Of a DNA stretch of 64,000 nucleotides, positions 32,646 through 42,751 are shown one piece after another. Position 1 is the first letter of the stretch. The number at the start of each line of letters is the position of its first letter. The stretch is from Exophiala sp. HKRS030 (Eukaryota; Ascomycota; Eurotiomycetes; Chaetothyriales; Herpotrichiellaceae): contig JAHWDD010000002.1 in the NCBI GenBank assembly GCA_023897205.1, positions 496,001 to 560,000 of the forward strand, given 5' to 3'. The notes under the pieces were generated by a model. It had not been told where the DNA came from, did no database searches, and was given only the letters and a program-made list of their open reading frames with translations. The position numbers and the translations under genes were made by a program.

Positions 32646-35257
32646 TCACTTGCTCTGCTCCGGCAGATAAGCGCCACCGGCAATGACAAGATTCATATTG
32701 GTGAACTTGACATGATACACGGGGCTCTGCTTGGTCAGGAAAGCGCTGATTTGGTCGCTGGTGACGACGGCGTCTTTGCCTCGTTTCTTGTGCACGCTCG
32801 GTCCTACTCCTGGGGCTCCACCGGCGGTGCCGGCCGTGAGGTTGATGTTCGATGCGGGTGCACCTGCGCCGCCCGTACCACCGCCGGCAGCGCCTCCTCC
32901 GGCACCGCCGTCGGCCTTGCCCCCTGGGCCGACGCCGGCAGCACCGTCTGTCTTCGCCGCGGTCGCCGCAGCCTCTTTCGCAGGGCCGGTCACGTCCCAC
33001 GTGCGCACCGTGCAATCCGCACCGCCGGACACCAGCACCGTCGACTCGGCACTCCAGCTCAGGCTCCAGATGCCACCCTTGCCGTGTCCTCGCATCTTCT
33101 TGAGCAATCTTCCCGGACCCAGATCCCAGAGTAAGATCACACCCGTGTCGTCCGCGCTGGCCAAGATCTTGCCGTTGCGTGAGCACGACAGTGCCGTGAT
33201 CATCGACGTGTGACCCGTGAACATTCGTACGGGGTTGCCGTTGTTCAGCGCCCACATGCGTACCGTCTTGTCACTCGACGCGGTAAAGACGTAGCTGCTG
33301 TTGGGGTGCCAAGCTACCACGTCGACGTCGTCGTCATGCCCCGCGAGGAAGCGGACATTGCGAATGTGGTCGGTCATCCAGATCCGTGCCGTCTTGTCGT
33401 GGCCTGCGCTCGCGAAATAGTGTCCGAACGGACCCCAAGTCACGCTCCAAACCGGTCCCACGTGTCCCTTGTAGACGACGACACAGGCAAAGGCGTCTAT
33501 ACTCCAAAGACGGATGCTGCCGTCTGCGCTGGACGAAAGCAGCCACTTCGCATCGGTAGAGCCAGAGTCTGGGGTCGGCTTCCAGCTGGACGGTGAAAAA
33601 GACACGGCGTACACGGGTCCGGAATGGCCGACGAGGCGCTGAGAATTCTGCGGTTGGCCGTTGACGGGCTGTCCCAGGGGGCTGCCATCCAAGGTCCAGA
33701 CACGGATGTAGCTGTCATGGAAACCCGCCGCAACAAGGTTGTTGTCGCCGCTGAAGTCGAGACAGCATATACCATCGTGCGTGTTGTGGAAAGTGTACAT
33801 GACGACGCTGACGCCAGGGCCGATGCCGCCCGTGCGGGACTCGATCTTGACTCGGTCTCGATTTTCGCGGATCTTTTGAACTTCAAGGGCGACGTCACGG
33901 GCCGTGGAAGGCGGGAAGGGGATCTCGGCGCGTGTCGGTCCTTCATCTTCGTCTTCTTGTTTGATGTTGATCTGCTCATGGACCTGAACGAGCGACGGTT
34001 GATCAGCACGAGGGGGTACCGCAAGATCGAGGTCCATCAAATCGCCTCGAACGTCTTCCTCAACTTCCTTATCCAATGGTAGTTTGCCCAGTTTCAACGT
34101 CGCGAGGTTATTACCGACAGTCGGGTCTGTGGATGATATGGCATTGCCCGGACGGTGACCTGGAATACCCTCATCCTCAGCAGGCATGTCTTGACCATCG
34201 ATTCCGCGTTGAATGATGGATGCGAAGCTGTAGCGGTCATCGGCAGCACGTTCGACTTGGCGGAGGTCCAAATGTTTCTCGACAATTTCAATGAAAAGTC
34301 TGAATCCAGCTTGGGGGAGACTTTCGAGGAACTGCATGAAGTAGATGAAGGTGGAGTTGCTAAGGGAGAGGCGGTATTTGTTGTCGCGGTAGAGTTTGGC
34401 TGTTTTGTCTTCGCCATGCTCGGGGAGGGTGATTTTCTCGATGCTACGGAGGTCGTACTCGTGTTCCTTCCTGAAATCTTCGGAGAACTTTTGGAACAAC
34501 ATTTTCGCGTCTTTGGTGTAGAATTGTTTCACCAGGCTGAGATACGAGTAGACGAACATCGGCCAGAGAAGACGCTTGACCTCGGGCTTGTAGATATCGA
34601 GAGCGTCGTCCGTCCAAGCTCGTAGGCGCGCAAACATCTCGTAGTAACGGGGTGGGCCTTTTGGAGCTGGACTGATATCGCCATCCTTGGGAATCTCTTG
34701 ATTTGATGATTCGGCTCGCAGTGTGGCTTCAGTTCTGTGGTAACCTTTCTTCGCTAAGTAATCGATAACCTGTTGAGGGTCAGTCATGTCGGCTCCTTCC
34801 ATTTTCTCCATGATGGGTGCAATCAGATAGTCACATTGACATCGCAGGTGTAATTTGGTTTTTATTGATCATGTTGGGATAAATCGGAGTGAGCGGAAAA
34901 CGCGCCGCGCCGAGCGCATGTTCAACTTCACTACAAAGCAGCCGCTTAAATTCAATGAACAAAACGCGAAAGAAGGTTCCAGAGAGCTAGGGGCTCATCC
35001 TACCCTCGGGTTCTGAACCATAACAACAAAACAGGCAACAAACCGCAAGGGACAATGCTTACAATCTGGTTGAGATTCTGTTGGCTCATACCACCACCTC
35101 CACCACCTGACGGTGCGGCTACAGGGGCAGATGTACCAGAGACTGGAGCGTTTGCAACTCCATTTACCAGAGGTGCAGAAGTCGGAGTCGCCAACGGCCC
35201 ATTTGGTCCTGTACTCGCGCTTCTCGGCCCTGGGCTGGGCGCGGTCTGCCCGGACAT
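32646..35257 (-). CDS. TAF5: TFIID/SAGA subunit TAF5 (WD40 repeat)
   Basis: Scaffold subunit of the general transcription factor TFIID and, in yeast, also of SAGA. Exon 1 (35063-35257, 65 codons, MSGQTAPSPGP...NLNQI) and exon 2 (32646-34769) are joined over a 293-nt intron, giving 772 residues. The splice falls inside the LisH motif: NLNQI-VIDYLAKKGYHRTEATL. Reading exon 2 alone gives a false start in the intron and loses half the LisH. The TAF5 N-terminal domain follows (FVYSYLSLVKQFYTKDA, EHEYDLRSIEKITLPEH, RLSLSNSTFIYFMQFL). Six WD40 repeats follow (DGICCLDFSGDNNLVAAG through GKGGIWSLSWSAESTVLVSGG). A Gly/Ala-rich insert of about 50 residues sits near the end, before the last strand (YHVKFTNMNLVIAGGAY). 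It is divergent from MED11. Confidence 0.95.
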
Positions 35258-35537
35258 TGTCGCCGCGCTTTCATGCACTGGCTGAGGAATTTTTCGGTGC
35301 TACTGTACCATTGGGAAGATTCAAACGTTATGGATGCGACAAAGAAGATGTGATGAAGACATTGATGATGTCTCAAAGAAGTGAACAAGTTCAGACACGG
35401 AACATCTTCAACTGCCAAGTCTGATATGTTCTAGATCACGCTAACCCTCTTTAGGCCAAATGTATCGGGTAACCTGCCTCACACGAAATGATTGTTCTAC
35501 CCAATGAAGTTGAACTCACTTGACCCTGCGACATGTT
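35258..35537. promoter_or_regulatory. Bidirectional promoter of TAF5 and MED11
   Basis: 280 bases (328 if MED11 starts at 35586) separate two divergent genes that both encode RNA polymerase II machinery. No TATA box is evident. The arrangement implies shared control, but the sequence shows no specific site I can name. Confidence 0.5.
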
Positions 35538-36128
35538 ATGCTCGCATCTGCACAGGAGCTTTTGGTTGTACGGCATGGCATAGAAATGGACCTTGATGCG
35601 CCTGCTCCAGCCGAGGCGTCCAGATTCAGCCCAGCTGATCGTATCGCAGAATTGAACGAGATCGATACGTCCATCGCAACGTTACTATCTGCTGCCTCTG
35701 AAGCAATCGGTATCCTCTCGAATCAGCCTACTTCTGAGGCACAGGCAAAAGCTCTTCAGAACCCCGAGGCGGCTCGCTCTGCTTTCACCACTGCTGCAGA
35801 CACATATTTCTCAACCCTCTCTTCCATCGAAGTTCGACTCCGCCGGCAAGTCTACGCATTGGAAGAAGCCAACCTCATAAGACCAGGCGACGAAAGAGAC
35901 AGCAGAAGAGGCCGAGCGATCGGAGGCGATAGCAGTCTGACCAAAGTTGGAGGGGGTCCTCTAGACCCAAGCTGGTTGAATGCAAGAGCTAGCGATAAGG
36001 TAGGAGCTGGGATGAAACGGGAACTCTTGAGTCGAGCACGGGAATTTGTGGAAAGAGCCGATCAAGGTACACAAGATTTGGTCATCAAGGATGATGCCAC
36101 GCAGGATCAAGAAAGAGAGATGGGCTGA
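35538..36128 (+). CDS. MED11: Mediator head subunit Med11
   Basis: Small head-module subunit of Mediator, which bridges activators and RNA polymerase II. Single exon, 196 residues from the ATG at 35538, or 180 from the ATG at 35586 (MDLDAPAPAE). The second could be the true start because the conserved region begins after it. The Med11 helical hairpin is clear: ADRIAELNEIDTSIATLLSAASEAIGIL, then FTTAADTYFSTLSSIEVRLRRQVYALEEANLI. The C-terminal third is polar and specific to fungi (LDPSWLNARASDKVGAGMKREL). In yeast Med11 pairs with Med22 through this helix region; that pairing is inferred here. Confidence 0.87.
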   Translation: MLASAQELLVVRHGIEMDLDAPAPAEASRFSPADRIAELNEIDTSIATLLSAASEAIGILSNQPTSEAQAKALQNPEAARSAFTTAADTYFSTLSSIEVRLRRQVYALEEANLIRPGDERDSRRGRAIGGDSSLTKVGGGPLDPSWLNARASDKVGAGMKRELLSRAREFVERADQGTQDLVIKDDATQDQEREMG

Positions 36129-36280
36129 AGCTATATTGAGCCATGCCTTCACATTCCGCCCAGCCTTCAAACTCAAGCGTTATGTTGTCTCACAGCGATG
36201 GCTTCAGTGGGACTGTGTGGTCTCTTCGACAGCTCAGATTATGAATTTGCAGGCACCAACGTGTTCTCAAAAAGCCAATG

Positions 36281-36325
36281 ACCACATTGGGAGCGTGACC
36301 ACATTGGGAGCGTGACCGCACTGGG
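36281..36325. repeat. 17-bp tandem repeat, about 2.6 copies
   Basis: Unit ACCACATTGGGAGCGTG occurs twice exactly (36281-36297, 36298-36314), followed by a diverged partial copy beginning ACCGCACTGGGA. Confidence 0.85.
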
Positions 36326-37031
36326 AATATCACCACACAAACTATTCAATTTATGTCAACTTGACATGGTCAATCAGCAATAGCTGATTCAGTTGTGATA
36401 TGGCATACATGGGTGCTGAGGTCATCAGTGCCAACCCTCTCATCCAAGATTCCCGCCACACTTTGATGAACATGTGAACTGAAGTCATTGTTCGCTTTCG
36501 ATAAGAACGGGGACTCAGGGAGGTTGGACGATAGATCAAAGAACTGCACCTGACGGTGTGCCCTACAGTGTGCAAGGGCAATCCAACACGAGCACATGTC
36601 CCAAGAATGTGCTATCAGAGAAGAGAAGAACTTAGATTAGACCTGGCCTGGAGAGAGACCACCGTCTGAGAGGAACCAGGATATCGAACCGGAGATGGCA
36701 GCTAGAGCAATAAACTCGTCGATTCCATGGTTTCTTCCGTCAGCCAACTAAAGTGTCTACCTATTCACCTAGATGAATATCCTATCTTAGACAAGAGTAT
36801 TCCTGTTAGTCAGAGTGAAGCAATGTAGATGTGTATTCTTATTTACTGGTGAATTGTGGTTTGATTATGACCAATGAGGAAGGCGCTTGGCGAAGTTCAT
36901 TCTGGCCTCGAAATGATCGCGCTTCTCTCACTCATTCTCACTCCCCTTTCGTGCAATATCGCCCTGTTTAACATCTTTCTACGCCTTCTAGCCTCATACG
37001 ATACTGACATGCACTGGACTCTCGCTTTATA

Positions 37032-37079
37032 ATGTCCATGGAGTTTGGGATGTCACCTATTATGTCTGGCTGCTCTTGA
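37032..37079 (+). other. Upstream ORF of 15 codons ahead of HAM-2
   Basis: ATG at 37032 reads 15 codons, with four Met among them, to a TGA at 37077-37079, just 19 bases before the HAM-2 ATG at 37099. If the transcript starts upstream it could reduce initiation on HAM-2. The main frame itself has no ATG upstream of 37099. Confidence 0.45.
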
Positions 37080-37098
37080 ACAAATATCGACTGTATCC

Positions 37099-40000
37099 AT
37101 GGCCTCCGATCACCCGGGCCAAGAACTTTCGCAAGGTCAACACTTATTCGTCAGAGCAGATGAGGTCGACGCTGGAACCACCATATTATCGCCCAGTAAA
37201 GATCTCCCCTTGAGTGCGCTGAGCCCTTCCGATACAATACCTCCAGGAAGTAGACCAAAGGCTCCACCTCGTCCAGCTCTAAGACGTGAAGGTTCAGCAC
37301 CACCACCTCCACCACCTTCGCAGCCGCCTCCTGCTCCTCCAACACAAACAGATCCTACTGATTCTCTCAGCTTACCACAGCTACGGCAATTGGTAAGCCA
37401 GTTCCCGAAGATCGAGCAGCAAGCGTACGCTTTTCAATATAGTGATGCCGAAGACTACGAGCCAGAAGTCGACGAATGGTTTCACTACACGGAGCTAGAA
37501 CAGGACCGGGACTATCTTCTGGTATCGCGAGAATCATTCGAGCAGCGATGGAAACAGTTCTGCCAAGAACAGGAAATCCCTGATGACTCAACATGGATTA
37601 CAGTGAGCCCAGATGAGCGTCAGCTTTTCCTGTCGGAAATCCGCAAGGATTTGGCACAGACATCTTATCCCTCTCGCATTGATGCTCTATGCTGTGTATT
37701 CTACATTCTGACTGGTGTTTGGAGCGTGACATCTGGTCTAGAACCGAAGCGCCCCAGCAAAGAGAATGAAGAGCTGTCTAAACCCGAGGATGAGCGACCT
37801 AATTTTGTTCAAGTGCATTGGATGCACAAAGGGGCGGACGAGGTTCTCCAGAGTGGGATCATATCATATCTCTACACGTGCCTGATCAAAGCCGCACAAG
37901 CTCCTGATGAGTGGCGTGCACAGCTGGACGATGCCGACGATCTTGGTGAAGGAGCCTTTGGAGAGGCTGACTATAGAGAACTCAGCCTCTGTCTCTCAGC
38001 TTTCTATCTTCTCGTCGAATCGGCCAGGGTAAGAATCAACGATACTGCCGGGCAAGAGTTACGACAATCGATTGCTTCTCTAGAACCCAATCTCCTTGTC
38101 TTCCTTACCAGCATCATTTCACGGCTGAGATGGGATGAATCATACAACATACCTCTCATGCATGCATTACAACTATTCTGGAAGTCGATACTTGTATTGT
38201 TCGGGGACCTGACACAACATTTGGAAAGGATTAAAAGCATTCTACAGCCACGAGTCGATCCGTTCTCCGCTGACGCTGCACACCCCGTTCTGACGGCTTC
38301 TCCCCTAGACTACCATCAATTTCGACAGGAGATCACCTCGAAGTATCCTGCGTACAACCCCCCATTGCCCTTGATTCCGCTCGAGACGGAGCAGAAAACC
38401 ATGCTCCCACCGTTGCCACAACAAAGCCGACCTGACTCTGCCGCTCAAGCCTATTCCCAAACCGGCAATGCTACGCGTGGCTCAATATTCCATCAGCCGG
38501 TCCATATTGCTACACCAGCTCCTTCACCACCTCCTTCACCCATCGGACCAGGCGGCAAGGCAGGTAAAAAGCAGAACTATCAGACGAATCAGAATTTCCC
38601 TTTCCTTTACCCCCCACTCGACAGCTCCAGCAACACAATCGGCGGCAAGGGATCGACGGAGGTGCAAGATTCGATGGTAGGGAAGCAGTGGGAAGGCAGC
38701 GACATCCCTCTGTCAATCATTGAAGCCGGAGAGTTGTTTGCCAGTCGAATGAGGATGACGAGAGCCATGCGCCAGTTATGGAAGGAACGAGATCTCTTTA
38801 TGAAATATGAAAGAGGCTGGCGTGCTGACAAATTTGGTGCATCCGATGCGTGCAGCGAAGATTCACAGGAAGAAAATGAACTCAACAGTCTAGATCCCGA
38901 CCTTCGGGCTCGCATGGAGGCTGTCGAAGAATTTTTCCAACAAGCTCTGCCTGACCTCCAATCTCTAGTCATAGTTATGATGAAAGTCATGCTCACCAAT
39001 GTCCAAGATATTGCAGTTCGAAATGGTGGTCTTCAAGATCCGTCCCAGACCGGTGGACTCAGTCGCTCCAAATCGAATTCTAACATGGCTCAGACTCAAG
39101 GCCTCCCCATGCCGCCGCCTCCGCCACGCCCGGCAGAGATGACCTTGGAGGATCTTGATAACGTCAGATCTCGAGAAATCAGCCAGAAGGCCGTTTCTGG
39201 AGCAATCTTCTTACTATTAAAGTGGCTGAAGGTGTCTCATATTTTGAAGTTTGAGTACATGACACAACTGTTGTTGGACTCCAATTACATCCAGCTAACC
39301 CTGAAGTACTTCGCCCATCAGAACCTGGAAGACCTTGTGGCGTTCAAATATGACCGAGAGGATCTCAGCGTGTGGCACTATTGTCACGCACATTCTGACC
39401 ATCCGCCACTGTCTCCTACCAGTCCCGGTGAAAGGTCAGAGGCTTCTAGCATAGATGAGGCTATCCCACCGTCAATCCCTCGCCACCGAAAATCGCCGAT
39501 CTCAAGGCCCGATGGTCAATTTGGAGAACAAGATCTGTCTCAGGGGCTGGACGCACAGAATCGTCCATCGGTCGACGAACTCGGCAACCCCCTGGGACCC
39601 GTTCCCTCGCAACCAATCACTGTCTATTCATTTCGCCAGTTCCAGACTGCCATCCATCTTCTTCGCATACTGCAAAAGCTCACACGCAGCAAGTCTCATC
39701 GAATTCTATTCCTTGTAACGTTCAAATCCTCTCAGATTTTGAGGCGAATCCTCCGTGTACCCGATCCGACGTTGCGCCTGTACGTCCTGAAATTGTTCAA
39801 GTCGCAAGTTCCTTACTGCGGCCGGAAATGGAGACAAAGCAACATGCGTGTCATCACGGCGATCTATCTCCACTGCCGACCGGAGTTGAGGGATGAATGG
39901 CTCGCAGGCATGCATGATGCTAGTGTCGAAGGCGAGGTCGATGAGGCTGTGCCGCTGGAATGGGCACTCAGAGGTTTGACATTTTGGTGGCAAAGACGTA

Positions 40001-40392
40001 TGTATCCTGGCATCACGAGGAAGGGTAAGCGTGGTACAGTGCCAAAAGGCAAGGGCAAATCCAAGGCCACTGAGGACGACGATGAAGTTGCTTCAGATGA
40101 ATACGAAGGCGGCCAAGAGATTGACGACGAAGAACGCGACTTTTTCCGTCGTGAACTCGATGCCATAGGATGGGGCTTGGCGGGCGTACGGATTGGCGAT
40201 GGTACAGAAGATGTTGCATTCGGCGAGGAAGCTATCGGTGTCAATGGCGGAAGCAACTATGGCTCTGCCAATGGTACAGTTGGAATAGGTCTTGATCAAA
40301 GCGGCGTCCAAACACAAGGTCAGGTCCCAGCACCGCAGCCTCAATGGATAACTCCCGATGCGACAAGTATTGAGAATTGGCAAAACAGTTAG
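37099..40392 (+). CDS. HAM-2: STRIPAK scaffold subunit, HAM-2/PRO22/FAR11 (STRIP1/2 homologue)
   Basis: Component of the STRIPAK phosphatase-kinase complex, which in filamentous ascomycetes controls hyphal fusion and fruiting-body development. 1,097 residues in one exon as read. A Pro-rich stretch (PPPPPPSQPPPAPPTQ) precedes the N1221 domain, which includes FQYSDAEDYEPEVDEWFHY, SRIDALCCVFYILTGVWSV and WMHKGADEVL. The DUF3402-type C-terminal domain follows (AVSGAIFLLLKWLKVSHILKFEYM, YFAHQNLEDLVAFKY, FQTAIHLLRILQKLTRSKSHR, and PYCGRKWRQSNMRVITAIYL). The frame ends with TAG at 40390-40392. The same frame then continues with a protein-like sequence to TGA at 40651-40653 (separate entry), so the annotated C-terminus may be wrong. 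The start is the ATG at 37099 in good context (ATCCATGG). Confidence 0.9.
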   Translation: MASDHPGQELSQGQHLFVRADEVDAGTTILSPSKDLPLSALSPSDTIPPGSRPKAPPRPALRREGSAPPPPPPSQPPPAPPTQTDPTDSLSLPQLRQLVSQFPKIEQQAYAFQYSDAEDYEPEVDEWFHYTELEQDRDYLLVSRESFEQRWKQFCQEQEIPDDSTWITVSPDERQLFLSEIRKDLAQTSYPSRIDALCCVFYILTGVWSVTSGLEPKRPSKENEELSKPEDERPNFVQVHWMHKGADEVLQSGIISYLYTCLIKAAQAPDEWRAQLDDADDLGEGAFGEADYRELSLCLSAFYLLVESARVRINDTAGQELRQSIASLEPNLLVFLTSIISRLRWDESYNIPLMHALQLFWKSILVLFGDLTQHLERIKSILQPRVDPFSADAAHPVLTASPLDYHQFRQEITSKYPAYNPPLPLIPLETEQKTMLPPLPQQSRPDSAAQAYSQTGNATRGSIFHQPVHIATPAPSPPPSPIGPGGKAGKKQNYQTNQNFPFLYPPLDSSSNTIGGKGSTEVQDSMVGKQWEGSDIPLSIIEAGELFASRMRMTRAMRQLWKERDLFMKYERGWRADKFGASDACSEDSQEENELNSLDPDLRARMEAVEEFFQQALPDLQSLVIVMMKVMLTNVQDIAVRNGGLQDPSQTGGLSRSKSNSNMAQTQGLPMPPPPPRPAEMTLEDLDNVRSREISQKAVSGAIFLLLKWLKVSHILKFEYMTQLLLDSNYIQLTLKYFAHQNLEDLVAFKYDREDLSVWHYCHAHSDHPPLSPTSPGERSEASSIDEAIPPSIPRHRKSPISRPDGQFGEQDLSQGLDAQNRPSVDELGNPLGPVPSQPITVYSFRQFQTAIHLLRILQKLTRSKSHRILFLVTFKSSQILRRILRVPDPTLRLYVLKLFKSQVPYCGRKWRQSNMRVITAIYLHCRPELRDEWLAGMHDASVEGEVDEAVPLEWALRGLTFWWQRRMYPGITRKGKRGTVPKGKGKSKATEDDDEVASDEYEGGQEIDDEERDFFRRELDAIGWGLAGVRIGDGTEDVAFGEEAIGVNGGSNYGSANGTVGIGLDQSGVQTQGQVPAPQPQWITPDATSIENWQNS

Positions 40393-40653
40393 AGACTGGG
40401 ACTGCAATCGGAGCCAGGTCAAGATCAGTCTGACGAGGCTCGTCTATCTTGGTGGGAAACTGATGACGATTATGGAAATCTGCCTCACGACGCAGGACCC
40501 AGCCATGAATATGATCATGACCTGTGGCAGGCGGCGCCAGGAACGTGGACTAGGCTACCTTCCGAGGAAGTGCAACAACAGGATGGCCCAGAAGTTGAGC
40601 ATGTAGAGGATGTTGATCTGAATAGATTGAATGGACGGAAAAGGAGGTCTTGA
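40393..40653 (+). other. Coding-like extension in frame with HAM-2 after a TAG
   Basis: Directly after the HAM-2 TAG, 86 sense codons continue in the same frame before TGA. The product looks like protein rather than noise: acidic and Trp/Gly-containing (ARLSWWETDDDYGNLP, AAPGTWTRLPSEEVQQQDGP) and ending NRLNGRKRRS. Two candidate introns would remove the TAG and keep frame: 40324-40392 (69 nt) and 40274-40417 (144 nt), but both donors (GTCCCA, GTACAG) are weak. A 26-nt GT-AG segment ending at 40392 is too short. Readthrough, a strain-specific nonsense change or a sequencing error are the other explanations. Confidence 0.5.
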
Positions 40654-40754
40654 TGCGTTGCAACGAAAGGGGCTTTGAGCTTGAGCCATAAGCCGAAAGA
40701 CGGCTTGTGTATATTTGTGAGACTGGTGCGACAACGGTATGGCCTTGCATGATG

Positions 40755-40796
<42 letters not shown>

Positions 40797-41182
40797 ACGA
40801 TGGAACGTGAAAACGAGCCAAGGGACGTAGGGAAGGCGATTTGTGATGTCGGACAACGAGGGGATGAGGTATGAGTCTCTCATATGCAGTCCAAACCGGA
40901 GACGTGCTGGGAGAATACTCCGTAACTCGAAGCAAAGGCAGGAACATCTCATAGCCAGTAGTAAATACAGAGTACACCCTCATCAAGACGAGCGTTCGCT
41001 CGTCGGGGGAAAAAGAAGTAGAAATATTGAGCGTTGAGGGACAGATCAAAGGGTGTAAGCGCCTTCAATTCTTTCGTAGATAGGTATATAATCAAAACGC
41101 TTTCGTTTGGAACTCCGTAACTCGTGCATACCAAAAAAAAGCAAACCTCGGGCGTGTGGGAGGCGTCCTCTTATATAGTCGT
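40654..41182. other. Convergent intergenic region with (GA)n
   Basis: About 530 bases between HAM-2 and the 2,4-dienoyl-CoA reductase gene. It holds a (GA)18 tract and one exact TACTCCGTA (40916-40924), plus AACTCCGTA at about 41110. Confidence 0.55.
40757..40792. repeat. (GA)18 microsatellite
   Basis: Eighteen perfect GA dinucleotides in non-coding DNA; likely length-variable between strains. Confidence 0.95.
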
Positions 41183-42267
41183 CTATAGTTTAGAAGCGGG
41201 CGTCGCCTTCTTCTTTTTGCTGCCCGCCACCCCGGTAACCTCCGCCCCGGAGAGGATGAAGTCGGGATAGACAAAGTCGCCGCCGGGGGTGCCTCCGGAG
41301 GTGCGCCACGCCCCGCCGTCGACCACCAGGTTGTCGCCGGTGATGTAGTTGCCCGTGTCGCTGAACAGGAAGACGGTGGCGTCCGCGATCTCCTTGATCA
41401 GGCCCCACCTGCCCAACGGGATGCGCTTGCTCGTCTTGGAACCCCCCGACTTGTGTTCCTTGGACAGCCTGTCCATGCCCTCGGTGCCCGCGATGGGGCC
41501 GGGGGCGATGATGTTGCTGGTGACGCCCAGCGGGCCGTACTCGATGGCCACGTTGGCCGAGAGGGCGTCGATGCCGGCCTTTGCGACGGCGACGTGGGTC
41601 TGCATCGGCAGGCCCGTGTAGTGGATGGTCGCCGACACGTAGATGATGCGGCCGCCCGGGGTGCCGGACGACGAATGCGGGAGCGAGGACGACGAGTTGT
41701 GTCTCTTGGCCGAGGCCACGAGGTGAGGCAGGGCGAGTTTGGTGACGTTGTAAGATCCCAGAATGTCAATGTCCATGACCGACTTGAAGGCGTTGGGTGA
41801 CAATTGAGCGAGAGGAGCTAGAAAGTTTCCTGCCGCCCCGGCACTGTTTGTGTGTAAAAGCAAAAAGAATAGTCAGCCTCAATACTTTTGTGAAGAGACC
41901 AAAAACAAAAAAAAAACCACCACCGTGAACTCTCAAGAGTACTGAATACTGACATTAGGAAATCGATCCCTCCAAGTTCCTTGACGCAGGTATCGATCGA
42001 CTTTTGAAGGGAGTCGACGTTGCGGACGTCCACCGCGCCTATGCCCAAAACCCTACTACCCGGTCGTGCGGTCGCAATGTCCTTTGCCATACGTTCCGTC
42101 TTTTCGACATTGCGTCCGACTATGCACGCGTTGGCTCCGAGGTGCACCAGAGCCCGCACTTGAGCGGAACAGATGCTACCGTTGCCGCCGGTGCAGAAGA
42201 CGACCTTGTCGGTGAAGATGCCATCTCGCCATACCGAGGAGAGGTATTCATGTTTCTGGAGAGGCAT
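41183..42267 (-). CDS. SPS19: Peroxisomal 2,4-dienoyl-CoA reductase (Sps19-type SDR)
   Basis: NADPH-dependent reductase that converts 2,4-dienoyl-CoA to 3-enoyl-CoA so that unsaturated fatty acids can pass through peroxisomal beta-oxidation. Two exons (41954-42267, 41183-41843; 110-nt intron) encode 324 residues. The splice restores an Ile codon and yields IDFLIAGAAGNFLAPL, the hallmark NGAAGN-like loop of this family. The nucleotide-binding start is TGGNGSICSAQ. Catalytic-region residues follow: IIYVSATIHYTGLPMQTHVAVAKAG, where Tyr and Lys of the SDR are displaced as in other dienoyl-CoA reductases. The C-terminal tripeptide is SKL, a canonical PTS1 peroxisome signal, preceded by a Lys-rich stretch. 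A Ser-rich loop (HNSSSSLPHSSSG) is an insertion. Identification is firm. Confidence 0.93.
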
Positions 42268-42751
42268 TGTAACGGCGTGGAGGAGGATGAGAAGGACTGA
42301 GGCGGCGGAGGATAAACCACGATTAGGTTGGGCGTCTGGTGAGGGTTGGAGGAAGTGTGTGTGAGAGAGGGAGACTCGAAAACCGCAAAAGTGTTTTCCA
42401 CGGCCTGTAGTAATGAAGACGAAAGATGAAAGGTGAGACCTGTATTTCAAGTAAGTGTACTACAGAGTAGCAACGGCCGTAAACAATTATTACCTTGGAT
42501 GTTCTCGTACGGAGCACTCTACAGTAACAGATCAACGGCGCCGAGGAAATGCGGAGGGAAGAAACCAGAATTAAGCCGAGGCTCAAATGATTACTAAGTA
42601 CCGAGTACTGGATTCTGTATGGACTATTACGAGTTATGATCTTGATGCAGGTAGACGTCCACGTATCATATCAACTCCTCTCGTGGAATCATTCCAATCA
42701 CTGTCAATACACTGACCACCTGGGTAATAATAGATGTATACTGCTCTTCTC
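42268..42751. other. Intergenic region between two minus-strand genes
   Basis: About 480 bases. It contains the promoter of the dienoyl-CoA reductase gene and a near-match GTACGGAGCA at about 42508. No gene is supported. Confidence 0.4.

Larger units (their letters stand above)
36129..37098. other. Intergenic region upstream of HAM-2
   Basis: About 970 bases with a short tandem repeat at 36281-36325 and, near the right end, a 15-codon upstream ORF (37032-37079). No gene is supported. Confidence 0.5.

Noticed and set aside
40390..40395. Peroxisomal-type stop-codon readthrough signal at the HAM-2 stop
   Set aside because: The known fungal readthrough context is TGA CTA; here it is TAG AGA, so readthrough is not specifically supported.
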